59,099 nucleotides of DNA from JBAXAM01 sp037142515 (GCA_037142515.1 JBAXAM010000005.1:1-59099), one strand, 5' to 3'; counted from the stretch's first letter, positions 43,713 through 53,505 are shown. Made by a program: numbers and translations. Notes: generated by a model not told the origin, from the letters alone.

Positions 43713-43995
43713 TATTGCACCGCAGCATTTGCTAATTATTAAAAGCATACTGAAGAAGTATGTATCTGGATATGAAATTCGATCTTTTGGTTCGCGCATA
43801 ACTGGCAAGGCAAAAACGTATTCTGATCTAGATTTGGTTATTATGAGCGAAAAAATTATAGATAAAAAAATTTTATATGCGCTTGAAGATGAATTTGCTG
43901 AATCCGATTTGCCATTTCGTGTGGATATACTGGATTGGCAGGCGATTCCAGATGGTTTTCAAAAAATAATTAATGAAAAATCTGAAAGTATATAG
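43705..43995 (+). CDS. Minimal nucleotidyltransferase (MNT), putative antitoxin
   Basis: A 96-residue polymerase-beta-fold protein. RSFGSRITGKAKTYSDLDLVI holds the GS-x9-DxD catalytic motif, and a third Asp lies in FRVDILDW near residue 80. It is the partner of the HEPN protein immediately upstream. The overlap of three genes (AAA, HEPN, MNT) suggests one translationally coupled unit. Confidence 0.9.
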   Translation: MIDIAPQHLLIIKSILKKYVSGYEIRSFGSRITGKAKTYSDLDLVIMSEKIIDKKILYALEDEFAESDLPFRVDILDWQAIPDGFQKIINEKSESI

Positions 43996-44047
43996 TATTT
44001 TATGAGTCATGATGTTTTCTTAAAATAATGCAATTAGTGGAGCGATA

Positions 44048-45364
44048 ATGAAAATCACGATTTTTGGTACTGGTTATGTAGGTTTGGTTACAGGTGTTTG
44101 TTTGGCTGAAATTGGTCATGATGTTATTTGTGTCGATACCAGCGCTGATAAGATTGCTATGCTTAAAAGTGGTAAATCGCCAATTTATGAGCGTGGATTA
44201 GATGAGCTACTGGCAAAAAATATTGCAGCTAAAAAAGTAGAATTTACTGTTGATGCTGTTTATGGAATTAAACAGAGCGAATATTTATTTATTGCCGTTG
44301 GTACGCCTTCGTCGAATGATGGATCTGCTGATTTGCAATATGTTTATGCTGTTGCTAAATCTATTGGTCAAAACCTAGACCATGCAGCTGTCATCGTTAA
44401 TAAATCTACTGTGCCTGTTGGTACGGGTGATAAAGTTAGAGCAATTATTACCAAGGAACTTGCGAAGCGTGGATTGAATCTTGAATTTGATGTGGTTTCA
44501 AATCCTGAGTTTTTAAAGCAAGGTGACGCAATAAAAGATTTTATGAAGTCAGATCGTATTATTATAGGCGCGGAAAATGAAAACACACTTAAGCGTATGC
44601 ATCTTTTGTATGAGCCATTGAAAGCTAAAATTATTTCTATGAATGTACGCAGCGCTGAATTATCTAAATATGCGGCCAATGCTTTTTTGGCAACTAAAAT
44701 TAGCTTTATGAACGAGCTTGCGCAGTTTTCTGAAAAATTCGGAGCTGATATTTCTAGTATTCGTCTTGGTATTGGTAGCGATCCTCGCATAGGTATGGAT
44801 TTTTTGTATGCAGGTTGCGGTTATGGTGGTTCATGTTTTCCTAAAGACGTTAGTGCTCTAATTTGGATGGCGCGTGAATATGGGATTGAGACTCCATTGT
44901 TTAATGCAGTTGAAAGCATTAATCTGCGGCAAAAACATTTAATTTTTAATCGGTTGAAAAAATATTTTGATAACGATCTAGAAGATAAGGTAATAGCATT
45001 GTGGGGGCTTGCATTTAAGCCAAATACTGACGACATGCGTGATGCGCCAAGTAAAGTATTGCTTGAGTCTTTATGGCGCGTGGGTATCAAAGTTCAAGCT
45101 TATGATCCGGTTGCTATGGCAGAAGCTAAGAGAATTTATGGCGAGCGGAGTGGCTTTACTTTATGCGAAACTGCTGCTGATGCCCTAGAAAATGCTGACG
45201 CTTTAATTATTGTCACCGAATGGGATGAATTCCGTGAGCCAGATTTTAATTTGATTAAGGCTAAATTGCGTCATCCTGCTATTTTCGATGGGCGTAATTT
45301 ATTTGAGCCGCAAGCCATAAAATCTTTGGGAATAGATTATTATTGTATTGGGCGCAAAAAATAG
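44048..45364 (+). CDS. ugd: UDP-glucose 6-dehydrogenase
   Basis: Oxidises UDP-glucose to UDP-glucuronate with two NAD. The 438-residue protein begins KITIFGTGYVGLVTGVCLAE. The catalytic Cys263 lies in CGYGGSCFPKDVSAL, and LWGLAFKPNTDDMRDAPS opens the second Rossmann domain. GDP-mannose dehydrogenase is a close relative, but these motifs fit Ugd better. GGAG lies 6 nt upstream. It is the last sugar gene of the locus, separated from it by the AAA-HEPN-MNT unit. Confidence 0.93.
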   Translation: MKITIFGTGYVGLVTGVCLAEIGHDVICVDTSADKIAMLKSGKSPIYERGLDELLAKNIAAKKVEFTVDAVYGIKQSEYLFIAVGTPSSNDGSADLQYVYAVAKSIGQNLDHAAVIVNKSTVPVGTGDKVRAIITKELAKRGLNLEFDVVSNPEFLKQGDAIKDFMKSDRIIIGAENENTLKRMHLLYEPLKAKIISMNVRSAELSKYAANAFLATKISFMNELAQFSEKFGADISSIRLGIGSDPRIGMDFLYAGCGYGGSCFPKDVSALIWMAREYGIETPLFNAVESINLRQKHLIFNRLKKYFDNDLEDKVIALWGLAFKPNTDDMRDAPSKVLLESLWRVGIKVQAYDPVAMAEAKRIYGERSGFTLCETAADALENADALIIVTEWDEFREPDFNLIKAKLRHPAIFDGRNLFEPQAIKSLGIDYYCIGRKK

Positions 45365-45373
45365 TAGGTTTAA

Positions 45374-46510
45374 CTAAGTTAAAAACTTATACCAGTTTTC
45401 TGAGTTAATGATTTGAACAGAGCTGTTTTCATAGGTTTCTAAAAACCTGGTTGGTTTTTTGAATTTTGCTTTAGGGCTGTATTTAAACTCATAGCCGTTA
45501 AGTTTTCCGCTATGTTCTTCGATGTAATCTACCTCTTGTCCTGAATATATGCGCCAAAAATATTGATTATAATAGTTTTTATGATTTTGGTTGTATTTAG
45601 TTCTTTCCAGAATACAAAAATTTTCCCATAAGCTACCAATATCGTTTCTTGTGTCAAGCGAGTTGAAATTGTCTATTAACGCATTTCTGATTCCTAAATC
45701 ATAAAAGTAAATTTTCTTTGATTTTCCAAGTTCTTTTCTCAAGTTTCTGCTAAAAGACCCTAATGAAAAAACGATAAAACATTTTTCAAGTAAATCTATA
45801 TATTTTTTAATGACTATTTTACTGCATCCAAGAATTTGACCTATTTCACTGTAAGAAACTTCATTTCCAAGCTGTAGCGCGATGTGCTTTAATAGGCTTA
45901 ATAAAATGCTGGAATTTTTTATACTTTCAAAAGCTAAAATATCTTTATAGAGATATTTGCTGGCTATATTGTATAATTCGTCTTTTGCTTCCTCTTCTGA
46001 CTTGTTAAAGACAGATGGGTAGGTTCCAAAACGCATTATGTTTTCTAATCTTCCATTCAAATCGAATAAATTAAATTTACCTTTAATTTCCTCTATGGAT
46101 AGTGGATAAAGTTTAAATTCTCTACTGCGGCCGACAAGAGGTTCTCCTATTTGATTGGCCAGATCAAAGCTGCTTGAACCGGTTGCTATTATTTGCATTT
46201 CAGGATAGGTATCAACCAAAATTTTAAGGGTAAGGCCAATTTTGTTAATATTTTGGGCTTCATCTAAGACAATTAAGTCTTTTTCTCCTAAAAAGTCTTT
46301 TAGTAGTATTTCATTGGTAGTTTCAAGCCTTGGCTTTACATTCAAAGATTCGCAGTTTAAATAACTTACTCTTTTGCCTAGGAGCTCTTGCTCTTTTAAT
46401 ATTTGCTTTGATAATGTTGTCTTGCCGACGCGTCTTGCTCCATAAATAATTATAACTTTACCTTTATAGAGAATTTTTTCTATATTTTTTTTTATAATTC
46501 TTTCAAACAT
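45374..46510 (-). CDS. AAA ATPase with DUF4143 domain
   Basis: A 378-residue protein from the ATG at 46510; a TTG at 46552 would extend it by 14 residues but the ATG aligns with the family start. Walker A is GARRVGKTT (residues 24-32), Walker B-type LIVLDEAQNINKIG. The C-terminal domain keeps the nuclease-like EVDYIEE and YEFKYS motifs. It converges on ugd with 9 bp between. It belongs to a different DUF4143 subfamily from the copies at 42037 and 53506. Confidence 0.87.
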   Translation of the reverse strand: MFERIIKKNIEKILYKGKVIIIYGARRVGKTTLSKQILKEQELLGKRVSYLNCESLNVKPRLETTNEILLKDFLGEKDLIVLDEAQNINKIGLTLKILVDTYPEMQIIATGSSSFDLANQIGEPLVGRSREFKLYPLSIEEIKGKFNLFDLNGRLENIMRFGTYPSVFNKSEEEAKDELYNIASKYLYKDILAFESIKNSSILLSLLKHIALQLGNEVSYSEIGQILGCSKIVIKKYIDLLEKCFIVFSLGSFSRNLRKELGKSKKIYFYDLGIRNALIDNFNSLDTRNDIGSLWENFCILERTKYNQNHKNYYNQYFWRIYSGQEVDYIEEHSGKLNGYEFKYSPKAKFKKPTRFLETYENSSVQIINSENWYKFLT

Positions 46511-46635
46511 ACCGAGTCCATTGAGTGTAGTTTTGGATTTTATATTATCCAAATTATTAGTAAATTTGTATTTATAAATTCCATTTTATCAATTTTTAAG
46601 ATTTAAGCAATCTTTTAGTTAAGTTGAGGGAATGT

Positions 46636-46667
46636 AATTCCCGTAATTTGTAGAAATTAGGGGAATT
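46636..46667. repeat. 14-bp inverted repeat upstream of fadD
   Basis: Arms 46636-46649 and 46654-46667 pair with one mismatch around a GTAG loop. No T-run follows on either strand, so it is an operator or protein-binding candidate rather than a terminator. Confidence 0.5.
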
Positions 46668-46690
46668 GCGCAAAAAATCGTTTTGTTTTT

Positions 46691-46717
46691 GCGGAGATTA
46701 ATCACTATAATCTCCGC
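46691..46717 (+). promoter_or_regulatory. Palindrome overlapping a TATAAT box, fadD promoter region
   Basis: Perfect 10-bp arms GCGGAGATTA (46691-46700) and TAATCTCCGC (46708-46717) surround a 7-nt loop. A TATAAT (46706-46711) sits inside, with TTGTTT 17 nt upstream. A repressor bound here would block the -10 box. The predicted leader is about 30 nt. Confidence 0.5.
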
Positions 46718-46747
46718 ATTTATAGCACCGTTATAGGCTTGAATAAA

Positions 46748-48376
46748 ATGGAAAAAAACGAAATTAATCCAGATAAATACTCTTCGTTAGTTGAGATGTT
46801 TGTTGTGAGTTGCAGTAAGTTTTCTGATCGGCCTGCTCTTTCCGGTTTTGATCGTACTATGACCTATAGTGAGCTTTTTGCCAAAGTCCAAGCTTTTGCC
46901 GCTTACTTACAAAACAAATTGAAACTTAAAAAGGGTGATCGTATAGCTTTGATGTTGCCGAACGTTATGCAATATCACATAGCGTTTTTTGGCGCTCTGC
47001 AAGCTGGCTTGATTATTGTAAATATTAATCCGCTTTATACTACTAGAGAGTTGATTGTTCAGCTAAATGACTCTCAGGCAGAGTCCATAGTAGTGCTTAC
47101 GAATTTTGCCAGTGTTCTGCAACATGCCTTGCCGGAAACTCGTATTAAGAATGTTATTGTTACTGAAATTGGTGATTTGTGCGGTTTTTTTAAAAGACAA
47201 ATTATTAATTTTATCTCACGGCGTAATGTTAAAAAAACGCCGCCTTGGGATATCCCGAATACGTATAGCTTTTGTCATGCGTTAGCTATCGGTAAAAGGT
47301 GTACGCTAGCTTCAGTGCCAATTAAAAATTCTGATATTGCACTATTGCAATATACAGGAGGTACTACTGGAATTAGTAAAGCGGCTATTTTAACACATCG
47401 TAACTTGCTTGCTAATATCGAGCAGTGCAATGCTTGGATTGGTGGTGTGTTAGTTCCTGGTTATGAAACAAGTATTACAGTTTTGCCGCTGTATCATATT
47501 TTTTCATTAACGGTGTGCTGTTTGTTTTTTACCAATTTTGGTGCCTTGCAGATTTTAGTTGCTAATCCGCGCGATTTACCGCAGCTAATAAAGAAAATTG
47601 CAGATCATCCTATATCTGTTTTTGTAGGTTTAGCAACGCTGTTTAATAGCTTGGTTAATACCTCTGAGTTTTGTAGTTTAGATTTTAGCAAGCTGAAGCT
47701 TACTGTTGCTGGTGGTATGGCAATGAATAACGCCATAGCAGAAAAATGGCATCGAATAACTGGGAATATTGTACTTGAGGGCTATGGGCTGACTGAAGCC
47801 AGTCCAGTAGTGAGTATGAGTCCGCTTACGCGGAAGGAATTTATTAATAGTCTTGGTTTGCCCTTGCCATCTACTGAAGTTTCTATCCGTGATAAGGAAG
47901 GCAAAGAAGTTGCTGTTGGTGAAGAAGGGGAGCTTTGGGTGCGCGGTCCACAAGTAATGCAGGGTTATTGGCAACGCCCTGATGAAACTAAAAAAGTTTT
48001 AACTCAAGACGGATGGCTTAAAACTGGTGATATTGTTGTTATGGATGAGCGTGGTTATTTATATTTAATCGATCGTAAAAAAGACATAATTGTAGTTGCT
48101 GGCTACAATGTTTATCCAAATGAAGTTGAAGCCGTAATTTCTGGTCATCCTATGGTATTTGAAGTTGCCGTTGTTGGTGATGCTAGTAAGCATGCGGGAG
48201 AAGTAGTAAAAGCTTTTATAGTGAAAAAAGATGAATCATTGACCAAAGAAAAAATAATTGCTTATTGCAAGGATCGTTTAACTAGCTATAAGGTTCCAAA
48301 GCGGGTTGAGTTTGTAGCAGTGCTGCCGAAATCAAACGTGGGCAAGGTCTTGCGTAGGGTATTAAAGAATGGTTAA
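46748..48376 (+). CDS. fadD: Long-chain fatty acid CoA ligase
   Basis: Activates long-chain fatty acids to acyl-CoA. From the ATG at 46748 (MEKNEINPDKYSSLVEMF) it has 542 residues and aligns with the family start; a TTG 9 nt upstream is also possible. The AMP-binding loop is LLQYTGGTTGISKAAIL (about residue 200). GYGLTEASPVVS and the FACS motif GWLKTGDIVVMDERGYLYL (about 420) are intact, as is the C-terminal Lys region PKSNVGKVLRR. Usually SGK.LRR; here VGK.LRR. It overlaps pepN by 8 bp. Confidence 0.92.
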   Translation: MEKNEINPDKYSSLVEMFVVSCSKFSDRPALSGFDRTMTYSELFAKVQAFAAYLQNKLKLKKGDRIALMLPNVMQYHIAFFGALQAGLIIVNINPLYTTRELIVQLNDSQAESIVVLTNFASVLQHALPETRIKNVIVTEIGDLCGFFKRQIINFISRRNVKKTPPWDIPNTYSFCHALAIGKRCTLASVPIKNSDIALLQYTGGTTGISKAAILTHRNLLANIEQCNAWIGGVLVPGYETSITVLPLYHIFSLTVCCLFFTNFGALQILVANPRDLPQLIKKIADHPISVFVGLATLFNSLVNTSEFCSLDFSKLKLTVAGGMAMNNAIAEKWHRITGNIVLEGYGLTEASPVVSMSPLTRKEFINSLGLPLPSTEVSIRDKEGKEVAVGEEGELWVRGPQVMQGYWQRPDETKKVLTQDGWLKTGDIVVMDERGYLYLIDRKKDIIVVAGYNVYPNEVEAVISGHPMVFEVAVVGDASKHAGEVVKAFIVKKDESLTKEKIIAYCKDRLTSYKVPKRVEFVAVLPKSNVGKVLRRVLKNG

Positions 48377-50813
48377 GTATCGCAGAGATTACACAGCGCC
48401 TACTCATTATATTGATGAAATCGATCTTCGGATTGAGCTCGGCGAAGAAAAAGCTGTTGTAGTTGCAAAATCTCATGTGCGCATAAATCCAGATATAAAA
48501 AAAATTGATCAGATTGTATTAAATGGCGAAGAACAGAATTTGCAATATATAAAAATTGACGATCAGCAGCTAATTTCTAGCCAATATGAGCCTGGCGAAA
48601 AAACTCTAACGCTGAAAAATATTCCTGATAGATTCACACTTGAAATTCGGACAGAAATTAAGCCCCAAGAAAACACGTCATTAATGGGTTTGTATAAATC
48701 TAATGATTTATTTTGTACAAAATGCGAGTCAGAGGGGTTTCGTAAGATAACCTATTTTTTAGATCGACCAGATGTGCTTGCTAAATATACAGTTACTATC
48801 ATTGCTGATAAAAAGCTCTATCCAGTTTTACTTTCAAACGGTAATTTAGTTGCCAGTGGCGAACTAGAAAGCAATTTACATTGGGTAAAATGGGAAGATC
48901 CCTTTAGAAAGCCGAGCTATCTTTTTGCGATGGTTGCAGGAGATCTGGATTATATCGAAGATTATTTTATTACGATGTCAGGCAGAAAAATTCAGCTCAG
49001 AATTTTTTGTGATAAGAACTATCAGGATCATTGTAAGTTTGCCATGACTTCACTGAAAAAAGCAATGAAATGGGATGAAGAAAAATACGGCAGGGAATAT
49101 GATTTATATCTTTTTATGATTGCTGCAGTGAGAGATTTTAATTCTGGCGCTACAGAAAATAAAGGGCTAAATATTTTTAATTCTAAATATATTTTTGCAA
49201 ATCCCAAAATGGCAACAGACCAAGATTATGAGAATATTAGCCGTATTGTTGCTCATGAATATTTTCATAACTGGACGGGTAATCGTATAACTTGCCGGGA
49301 TTGGTTTCAGCTTTCTTTGAAAGAAGGACTAACCGTTTTTCGTGAACAAGATTTTTCTGAAGACACCTCTTCGCTCACTACTAAAAGAATTGACGAAGTA
49401 ATTACTTTGAGAGATTCTCAGTTTTTGGAGCATCCTGTTCGCCCGGATTCTTGTATAGAAATTAGGAATTTATATACAGCTGCTGTTTATGAAAAAGGTG
49501 CAGAAGTTATCAGAATGATGAGAACTATTTTAGGAAAAGACGCTTTTTGTCGTGGTATGGATCTATATTTTAACCGCTTTGATGGCCAGGCTGTTACGTG
49601 CGACGACTTTGTGAGAGCTATGGAAGACGCCTCTGGAGTTGATTTAACCCAATTTAAGCTGTGGTACAGCCAAGCGAGTACACCTGAGCTTCATGTTACA
49701 TCAAAATACAATCCCAGCAAGAAGCAGTATACACTTATAGTAAAACAAAATGAAAAATCGCCGCTGCATATGCCTTTAAGTATCGCATTGCTCACAAGCA
49801 ATAATAGCGAGATTGCTAGCATATTGAATATTACTCAAGCCGAGCAAGAATTTACTTTTGAAAATATAGCGGAAAAACCAGTCCCGTCTTTGCTTCGGGA
49901 TTTTTCTGCACCAGTTAAGTTGTTTTATGCTTATGACGATAAAGAACTTGCTTTTTTGATGGAAAATGACAAAAACCCATTTGCTCGTTTTGAAGCTGGG
50001 CAACGCTATATGGCGAAAATTTTGCTTCAGATGATCAGTAAATTAGAATTACCTGAAGACTTTATTTTGGTTTTTAAACAAATTTTGTTTGATAACAAGG
50101 CTGATAAGGCATTAATTGCTAAGATGATTAGTTTGCCTTCTGAAACTTATTTAGCGGATTTTATGACCCAAGTAAACGTAGAGGGGATTCACGAAGCAAG
50201 AGAGTTTATGCACAAAGAGTTGGCTGAAAAATTAAAAGAAGAGTTTGAGCAAGTTTACAAGTCTAATCTTGCCAATGACGCCGCTGAGCGGAGCTTAAAG
50301 AATGCATGTTTGGGTTATTTAACTGTGCAACAAGCAGCTCTACAATTCAAAAATGCCAATAATATGACCGATCAATACGCTGCACTTGGACTTTTAGGCA
50401 GCGAGGCGCTAGAATCTTTTTATAAACAATGGAAGCACGAGCCATTGGTAATAGATAAGTGGTTTTCTGCTTGGGCAGCTCTAGGGGAGATAAAAAAATT
50501 ATTAAAGCATCCGGATTTTAATATTAAAAATCCTAACCGAGTGCGTGCGTTGTTACAAGTTTTCGCCACGGCCAACCCTGCAGTTTTTCATGCTAGGTCG
50601 GGAGAGGGATATCGCTTGCTTGCAGATCAGATATTGATTTTAGACAAAATTAATCCTAATGTAGCCGCAAATTTAGTCGGGGCATTTGCTAAATGGAAGC
50701 GATTTGATCGAGAAAGGCAGGTAATTATGAAAGAACAGTTAGAGCGTATTTTTAACGAGCCTGGGCTTTCAAAAAATGTTTATGAGTTGGTAAGTGAGGC
50801 GTTATGCGTGTAA
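48369..50813 (+). CDS. pepN: Aminopeptidase N, M1 family
   Basis: A zinc aminopeptidase of the cytoplasm. The ligands are H296, H300 (HEYFH) and E319 (KEGLTVF). The substrate motif reads GATEN (260-264) instead of GAMEN, and the residue just before it is Ser259 where E. coli PepN has Met260. At 814 residues it is about 55 shorter than E. coli PepN (870); N- and C-termini both align, so the loss is internal. It overlaps fadD and plsC, forming an operon. Confidence 0.94.
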   Translation: MVKYRRDYTAPTHYIDEIDLRIELGEEKAVVVAKSHVRINPDIKKIDQIVLNGEEQNLQYIKIDDQQLISSQYEPGEKTLTLKNIPDRFTLEIRTEIKPQENTSLMGLYKSNDLFCTKCESEGFRKITYFLDRPDVLAKYTVTIIADKKLYPVLLSNGNLVASGELESNLHWVKWEDPFRKPSYLFAMVAGDLDYIEDYFITMSGRKIQLRIFCDKNYQDHCKFAMTSLKKAMKWDEEKYGREYDLYLFMIAAVRDFNSGATENKGLNIFNSKYIFANPKMATDQDYENISRIVAHEYFHNWTGNRITCRDWFQLSLKEGLTVFREQDFSEDTSSLTTKRIDEVITLRDSQFLEHPVRPDSCIEIRNLYTAAVYEKGAEVIRMMRTILGKDAFCRGMDLYFNRFDGQAVTCDDFVRAMEDASGVDLTQFKLWYSQASTPELHVTSKYNPSKKQYTLIVKQNEKSPLHMPLSIALLTSNNSEIASILNITQAEQEFTFENIAEKPVPSLLRDFSAPVKLFYAYDDKELAFLMENDKNPFARFEAGQRYMAKILLQMISKLELPEDFILVFKQILFDNKADKALIAKMISLPSETYLADFMTQVNVEGIHEAREFMHKELAEKLKEEFEQVYKSNLANDAAERSLKNACLGYLTVQQAALQFKNANNMTDQYAALGLLGSEALESFYKQWKHEPLVIDKWFSAWAALGEIKKLLKHPDFNIKNPNRVRALLQVFATANPAVFHARSGEGYRLLADQILILDKINPNVAANLVGAFAKWKRFDRERQVIMKEQLERIFNEPGLSKNVYELVSEALCV

Positions 50814-51532
50814 CTGGCTTGCCAAAATTAATTGTAATGGTGCGTATTATACTGACTACTGTAGTGTCAGCGTTATTAATGACATTTGGTTTTGTCTTTT
50901 GTAAAAAAAAACGCAGTTACATAAACAAAATAGTTGGTGTTTGGAATCGCAACATGCTTAGGATTGTTCGGGCTAAATTTAAAATTTTTAACCCTTATGG
51001 GGTTGAATTTAAGCCAGATCGGCCATATGTTGTCATGAGTAATCATCTTAGCTTATATGATATCCCGCTAATTTTTGCTGCTTTTCCAGGAGCTAGCGTG
51101 CGTATGATAGCTAAGAAAGAATTGTATCGTATACCAGTGTTTGGTTGGGGGATCAAGGCTGGTGAGTGTATTTCGATTGATCGTAAGAACCCTCGGCAAG
51201 CGCTTAGGGACTTGGCTATAGCTAAACAAAAAATGCTAAGCGGCATTAAAATATGGATTGCACCAGAGGGAGGGCGGTCGCGTACAGGTAAAATAGGCGC
51301 GTTTAAAAGAGGTGGTTTTAAATTAGCACAAGATGCACAAGCTATTATTGTTCCGGTTGCAATTGTCGGTAGCAATAAAATTTTGCCACCAGATACTTTT
51401 GATTTTAGTCTCGATGAAACTGTCGAAATACATGTTTGTAAGCCAATTGATACTGTAGACTATAGTTTGAAAGATTTGCCAAAGTTGATGGAAGACACAG
51501 CTAGAGAAATAAAAAAATTTTGTGAAACATAA
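50804..51532 (+). CDS. plsC: 1-acyl-sn-glycerol-3-phosphate acyltransferase
   Basis: Makes phosphatidic acid in phospholipid synthesis. A 242-residue protein with an N-terminal membrane segment (IILTTVVSALLMTFGFVF), the catalytic NHLSLYD (H-x4-D, about residues 80-86) and APEGGRSRTGKIGAFKRG (PEG motif). Position after fadD and pepN suggests fatty-acid recycling into membrane lipid. The ATG overlaps the pepN stop by 10 bp. Confidence 0.92.
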   Translation: MRVTGLPKLIVMVRIILTTVVSALLMTFGFVFCKKKRSYINKIVGVWNRNMLRIVRAKFKIFNPYGVEFKPDRPYVVMSNHLSLYDIPLIFAAFPGASVRMIAKKELYRIPVFGWGIKAGECISIDRKNPRQALRDLAIAKQKMLSGIKIWIAPEGGRSRTGKIGAFKRGGFKLAQDAQAIIVPVAIVGSNKILPPDTFDFSLDETVEIHVCKPIDTVDYSLKDLPKLMEDTAREIKKFCET

Positions 51533-51547
51533 AAAACAGAGGAAAAC

Positions 51548-53428
51548 ATGAGCGAAGACAATAAAATAGAAACTTTAGGTTTTCAAACTGAAGTAAAGCA
51601 ATTACTACATTTAGTTACCCATGCGCTTTATAGTAATAAAGAAATTTTCTTGCGTGAATTGATTTCTAACGCTTCTGATGCGGCAGATAAGCTGCGATTT
51701 GAATCACTAGCAAATGCTGCGCTTTATGAAAATGAAGCCGATTTGAAAGTTTGGATAGATTTTGATTCCAAAGAGCGAACTATCACAGTACGCGATAATG
51801 GTATTGGTATGAGCCGCGATGAAGTAATAGTTAATTTAGGTACGATTGCTAAATCTGGAACTAAAGATTTTTTAGCAGCATTAACTAATGATCAAGCAAA
51901 AGATGCGAATTTAATCGGTCAGTTTGGTGTGGGATTTTATTCGGGTTTTGTTGTTGCTGATAAAGTTACCGTAAAAACCAGGCACGCAGGATTACCAAAA
52001 GAATATGGAGTGTTGTGGGAATCAAATGGAGAAGGAGAGTTTACAGTTGTATCCATAGAAAAAGCAGATCGTGGTACCGAAGTGATTTTACATTTAAAAC
52101 AAGATGAAAGTGAATTTCTTGATTATTTTCGTTTGCAGCAAATTGTCACCAAGTATTCTGATCATGTTATGTTGCCAATTATCATGAAAAAGCCTTTGGC
52201 AGAAAAAGAAACAGTGGCACAAGAAGAAGTTGTAAATAAGGCAACGGCGCTTTGGACTCTGCCGAAAAAAGATATTAAAGATGATGATTACAAGACGTTT
52301 TATCGTCATATTAGCCACGATTTTGAAGATCCATTAGCTTGGACTCATAATCAAGTTGAAGGAAAGCTAGAGTATACGACTTTGTTATATTTACCGAGTC
52401 GTGCGCCTTTTGATTTTGGAGCGCGCGATAAAAAACATGGCTTAAAACTTTATGTGCGGCGTGTATTTATTTTGGATGATGCTGAGCAGTTGTTGCCTAA
52501 TTACTTGCGTTTTGTGCGTGGTGTGGTTGATTCAAAAGATTTGCCGCTTAATGTTTCGCGCGAGATTTTGCAGAGTAATCGTATTATTGAGCAGATGCGA
52601 TCTGGTGTGATTAAACGAGTTTTAGATATTTTGGAAAAATTAGCAGTCGATGAGCCGGAAAAATATACCAAATTTTGGTCTACGTTTGGGAGCGCACTGA
52701 AAGAGGGAGTTGCCGAAGATATATCTAATCAAGAGCGCATTGCAAAATTATTTAGATTTGCTTCGACTAAGGCTGATACTGCTGAGCAAAATGTTTCATT
52801 AGATGAGTATATAAAGCGTATGCAGCAAGATCAGGATAAAATTTATTACATTACAGCCGAAGGTTTTAACACCGCAAAAAATTGTCCACACTTGGAAATA
52901 TTCCGCCAGAAGGGCATTGAAGTGCTGTTGCTTGATGAGCGTATTGATGAGTGGTGGCTGGCGCACTACCATGCCCATTTGGGTAAAGAATTTCAGTCAA
53001 TTGCCAAAAGCGATATTGATTTGAGTAAATTTAGCGATAGTGTCAAAAAAGAGGAAAAAGAAAAGCTAAAAACTGACTGCGAAGATCTATTGAAAAAAAT
53101 GCAGAAAGTCTTGACTGATCGTGTTAAAGAAGTTCGCGTTAGTGAGTTATTAACTGATTCTCCGGTTTGTATTGTGACTAGTAAGAGTGATATGAGTTAT
53201 AACTTGCAGCGTATTATTTCAGATATGGGTCAAAATACTCCTGTTATTAAGCCTATTTTGGAAATTAATCCACAGCATATTCTTATTCAGCAATTAAAAA
53301 ATATGGCTGATGAAAAACTTTTTGCTGATTGGACGCACTTGTTTTATGAACAGGCAGTTTTAGCCGCTGGCGGTAAGTTGGATGATACTGCTGCATTTGT
53401 GAAGCGATTGAATGCATTATTGTCTTAA
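51548..53428 (+). CDS. htpG: HtpG, Hsp90-family chaperone
   Basis: A 626-residue chaperone, the usual bacterial Hsp90 length. The GHKL ATP-binding motifs ELISNASDAADKLRF, DNGIGMSRDE and IGQFGVGFYSGF are intact. LPLNVSREILQ marks the middle-domain catalytic loop. AGAGGAAAAC precedes the ATG. No heat-shock (sigma-32) promoter was recognised directly upstream; it appears to be read with plsC. Confidence 0.97.
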   Translation: MSEDNKIETLGFQTEVKQLLHLVTHALYSNKEIFLRELISNASDAADKLRFESLANAALYENEADLKVWIDFDSKERTITVRDNGIGMSRDEVIVNLGTIAKSGTKDFLAALTNDQAKDANLIGQFGVGFYSGFVVADKVTVKTRHAGLPKEYGVLWESNGEGEFTVVSIEKADRGTEVILHLKQDESEFLDYFRLQQIVTKYSDHVMLPIIMKKPLAEKETVAQEEVVNKATALWTLPKKDIKDDDYKTFYRHISHDFEDPLAWTHNQVEGKLEYTTLLYLPSRAPFDFGARDKKHGLKLYVRRVFILDDAEQLLPNYLRFVRGVVDSKDLPLNVSREILQSNRIIEQMRSGVIKRVLDILEKLAVDEPEKYTKFWSTFGSALKEGVAEDISNQERIAKLFRFASTKADTAEQNVSLDEYIKRMQQDQDKIYYITAEGFNTAKNCPHLEIFRQKGIEVLLLDERIDEWWLAHYHAHLGKEFQSIAKSDIDLSKFSDSVKKEEKEKLKTDCEDLLKKMQKVLTDRVKEVRVSELLTDSPVCIVTSKSDMSYNLQRIISDMGQNTPVIKPILEINPQHILIQQLKNMADEKLFADWTHLFYEQAVLAAGGKLDDTAAFVKRLNALLS

Positions 53429-53446
53429 AGACCCATTAAAAACACC

Positions 53447-53474
53447 TTGTTCTTCCAAAATAAGGTGTTATAAT
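53447..53474 (+). promoter_or_regulatory. Predicted promoter of the AAA ATPase at 53506
   Basis: TTGTTC (53447-53452), a 16-nt spacer and a perfect TATAAT (53469-53474), giving a leader of about 25 nt. An 8-bp inverted repeat AACACCTT/AAGGTGTT (53441-53448, 53462-53469) brackets the spacer and could be the htpG terminator or an operator. Confidence 0.5.
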
Positions 53475-53505
53475 ATCTGTATTCGTCTAAAACAATGAGA
53501 ATACA

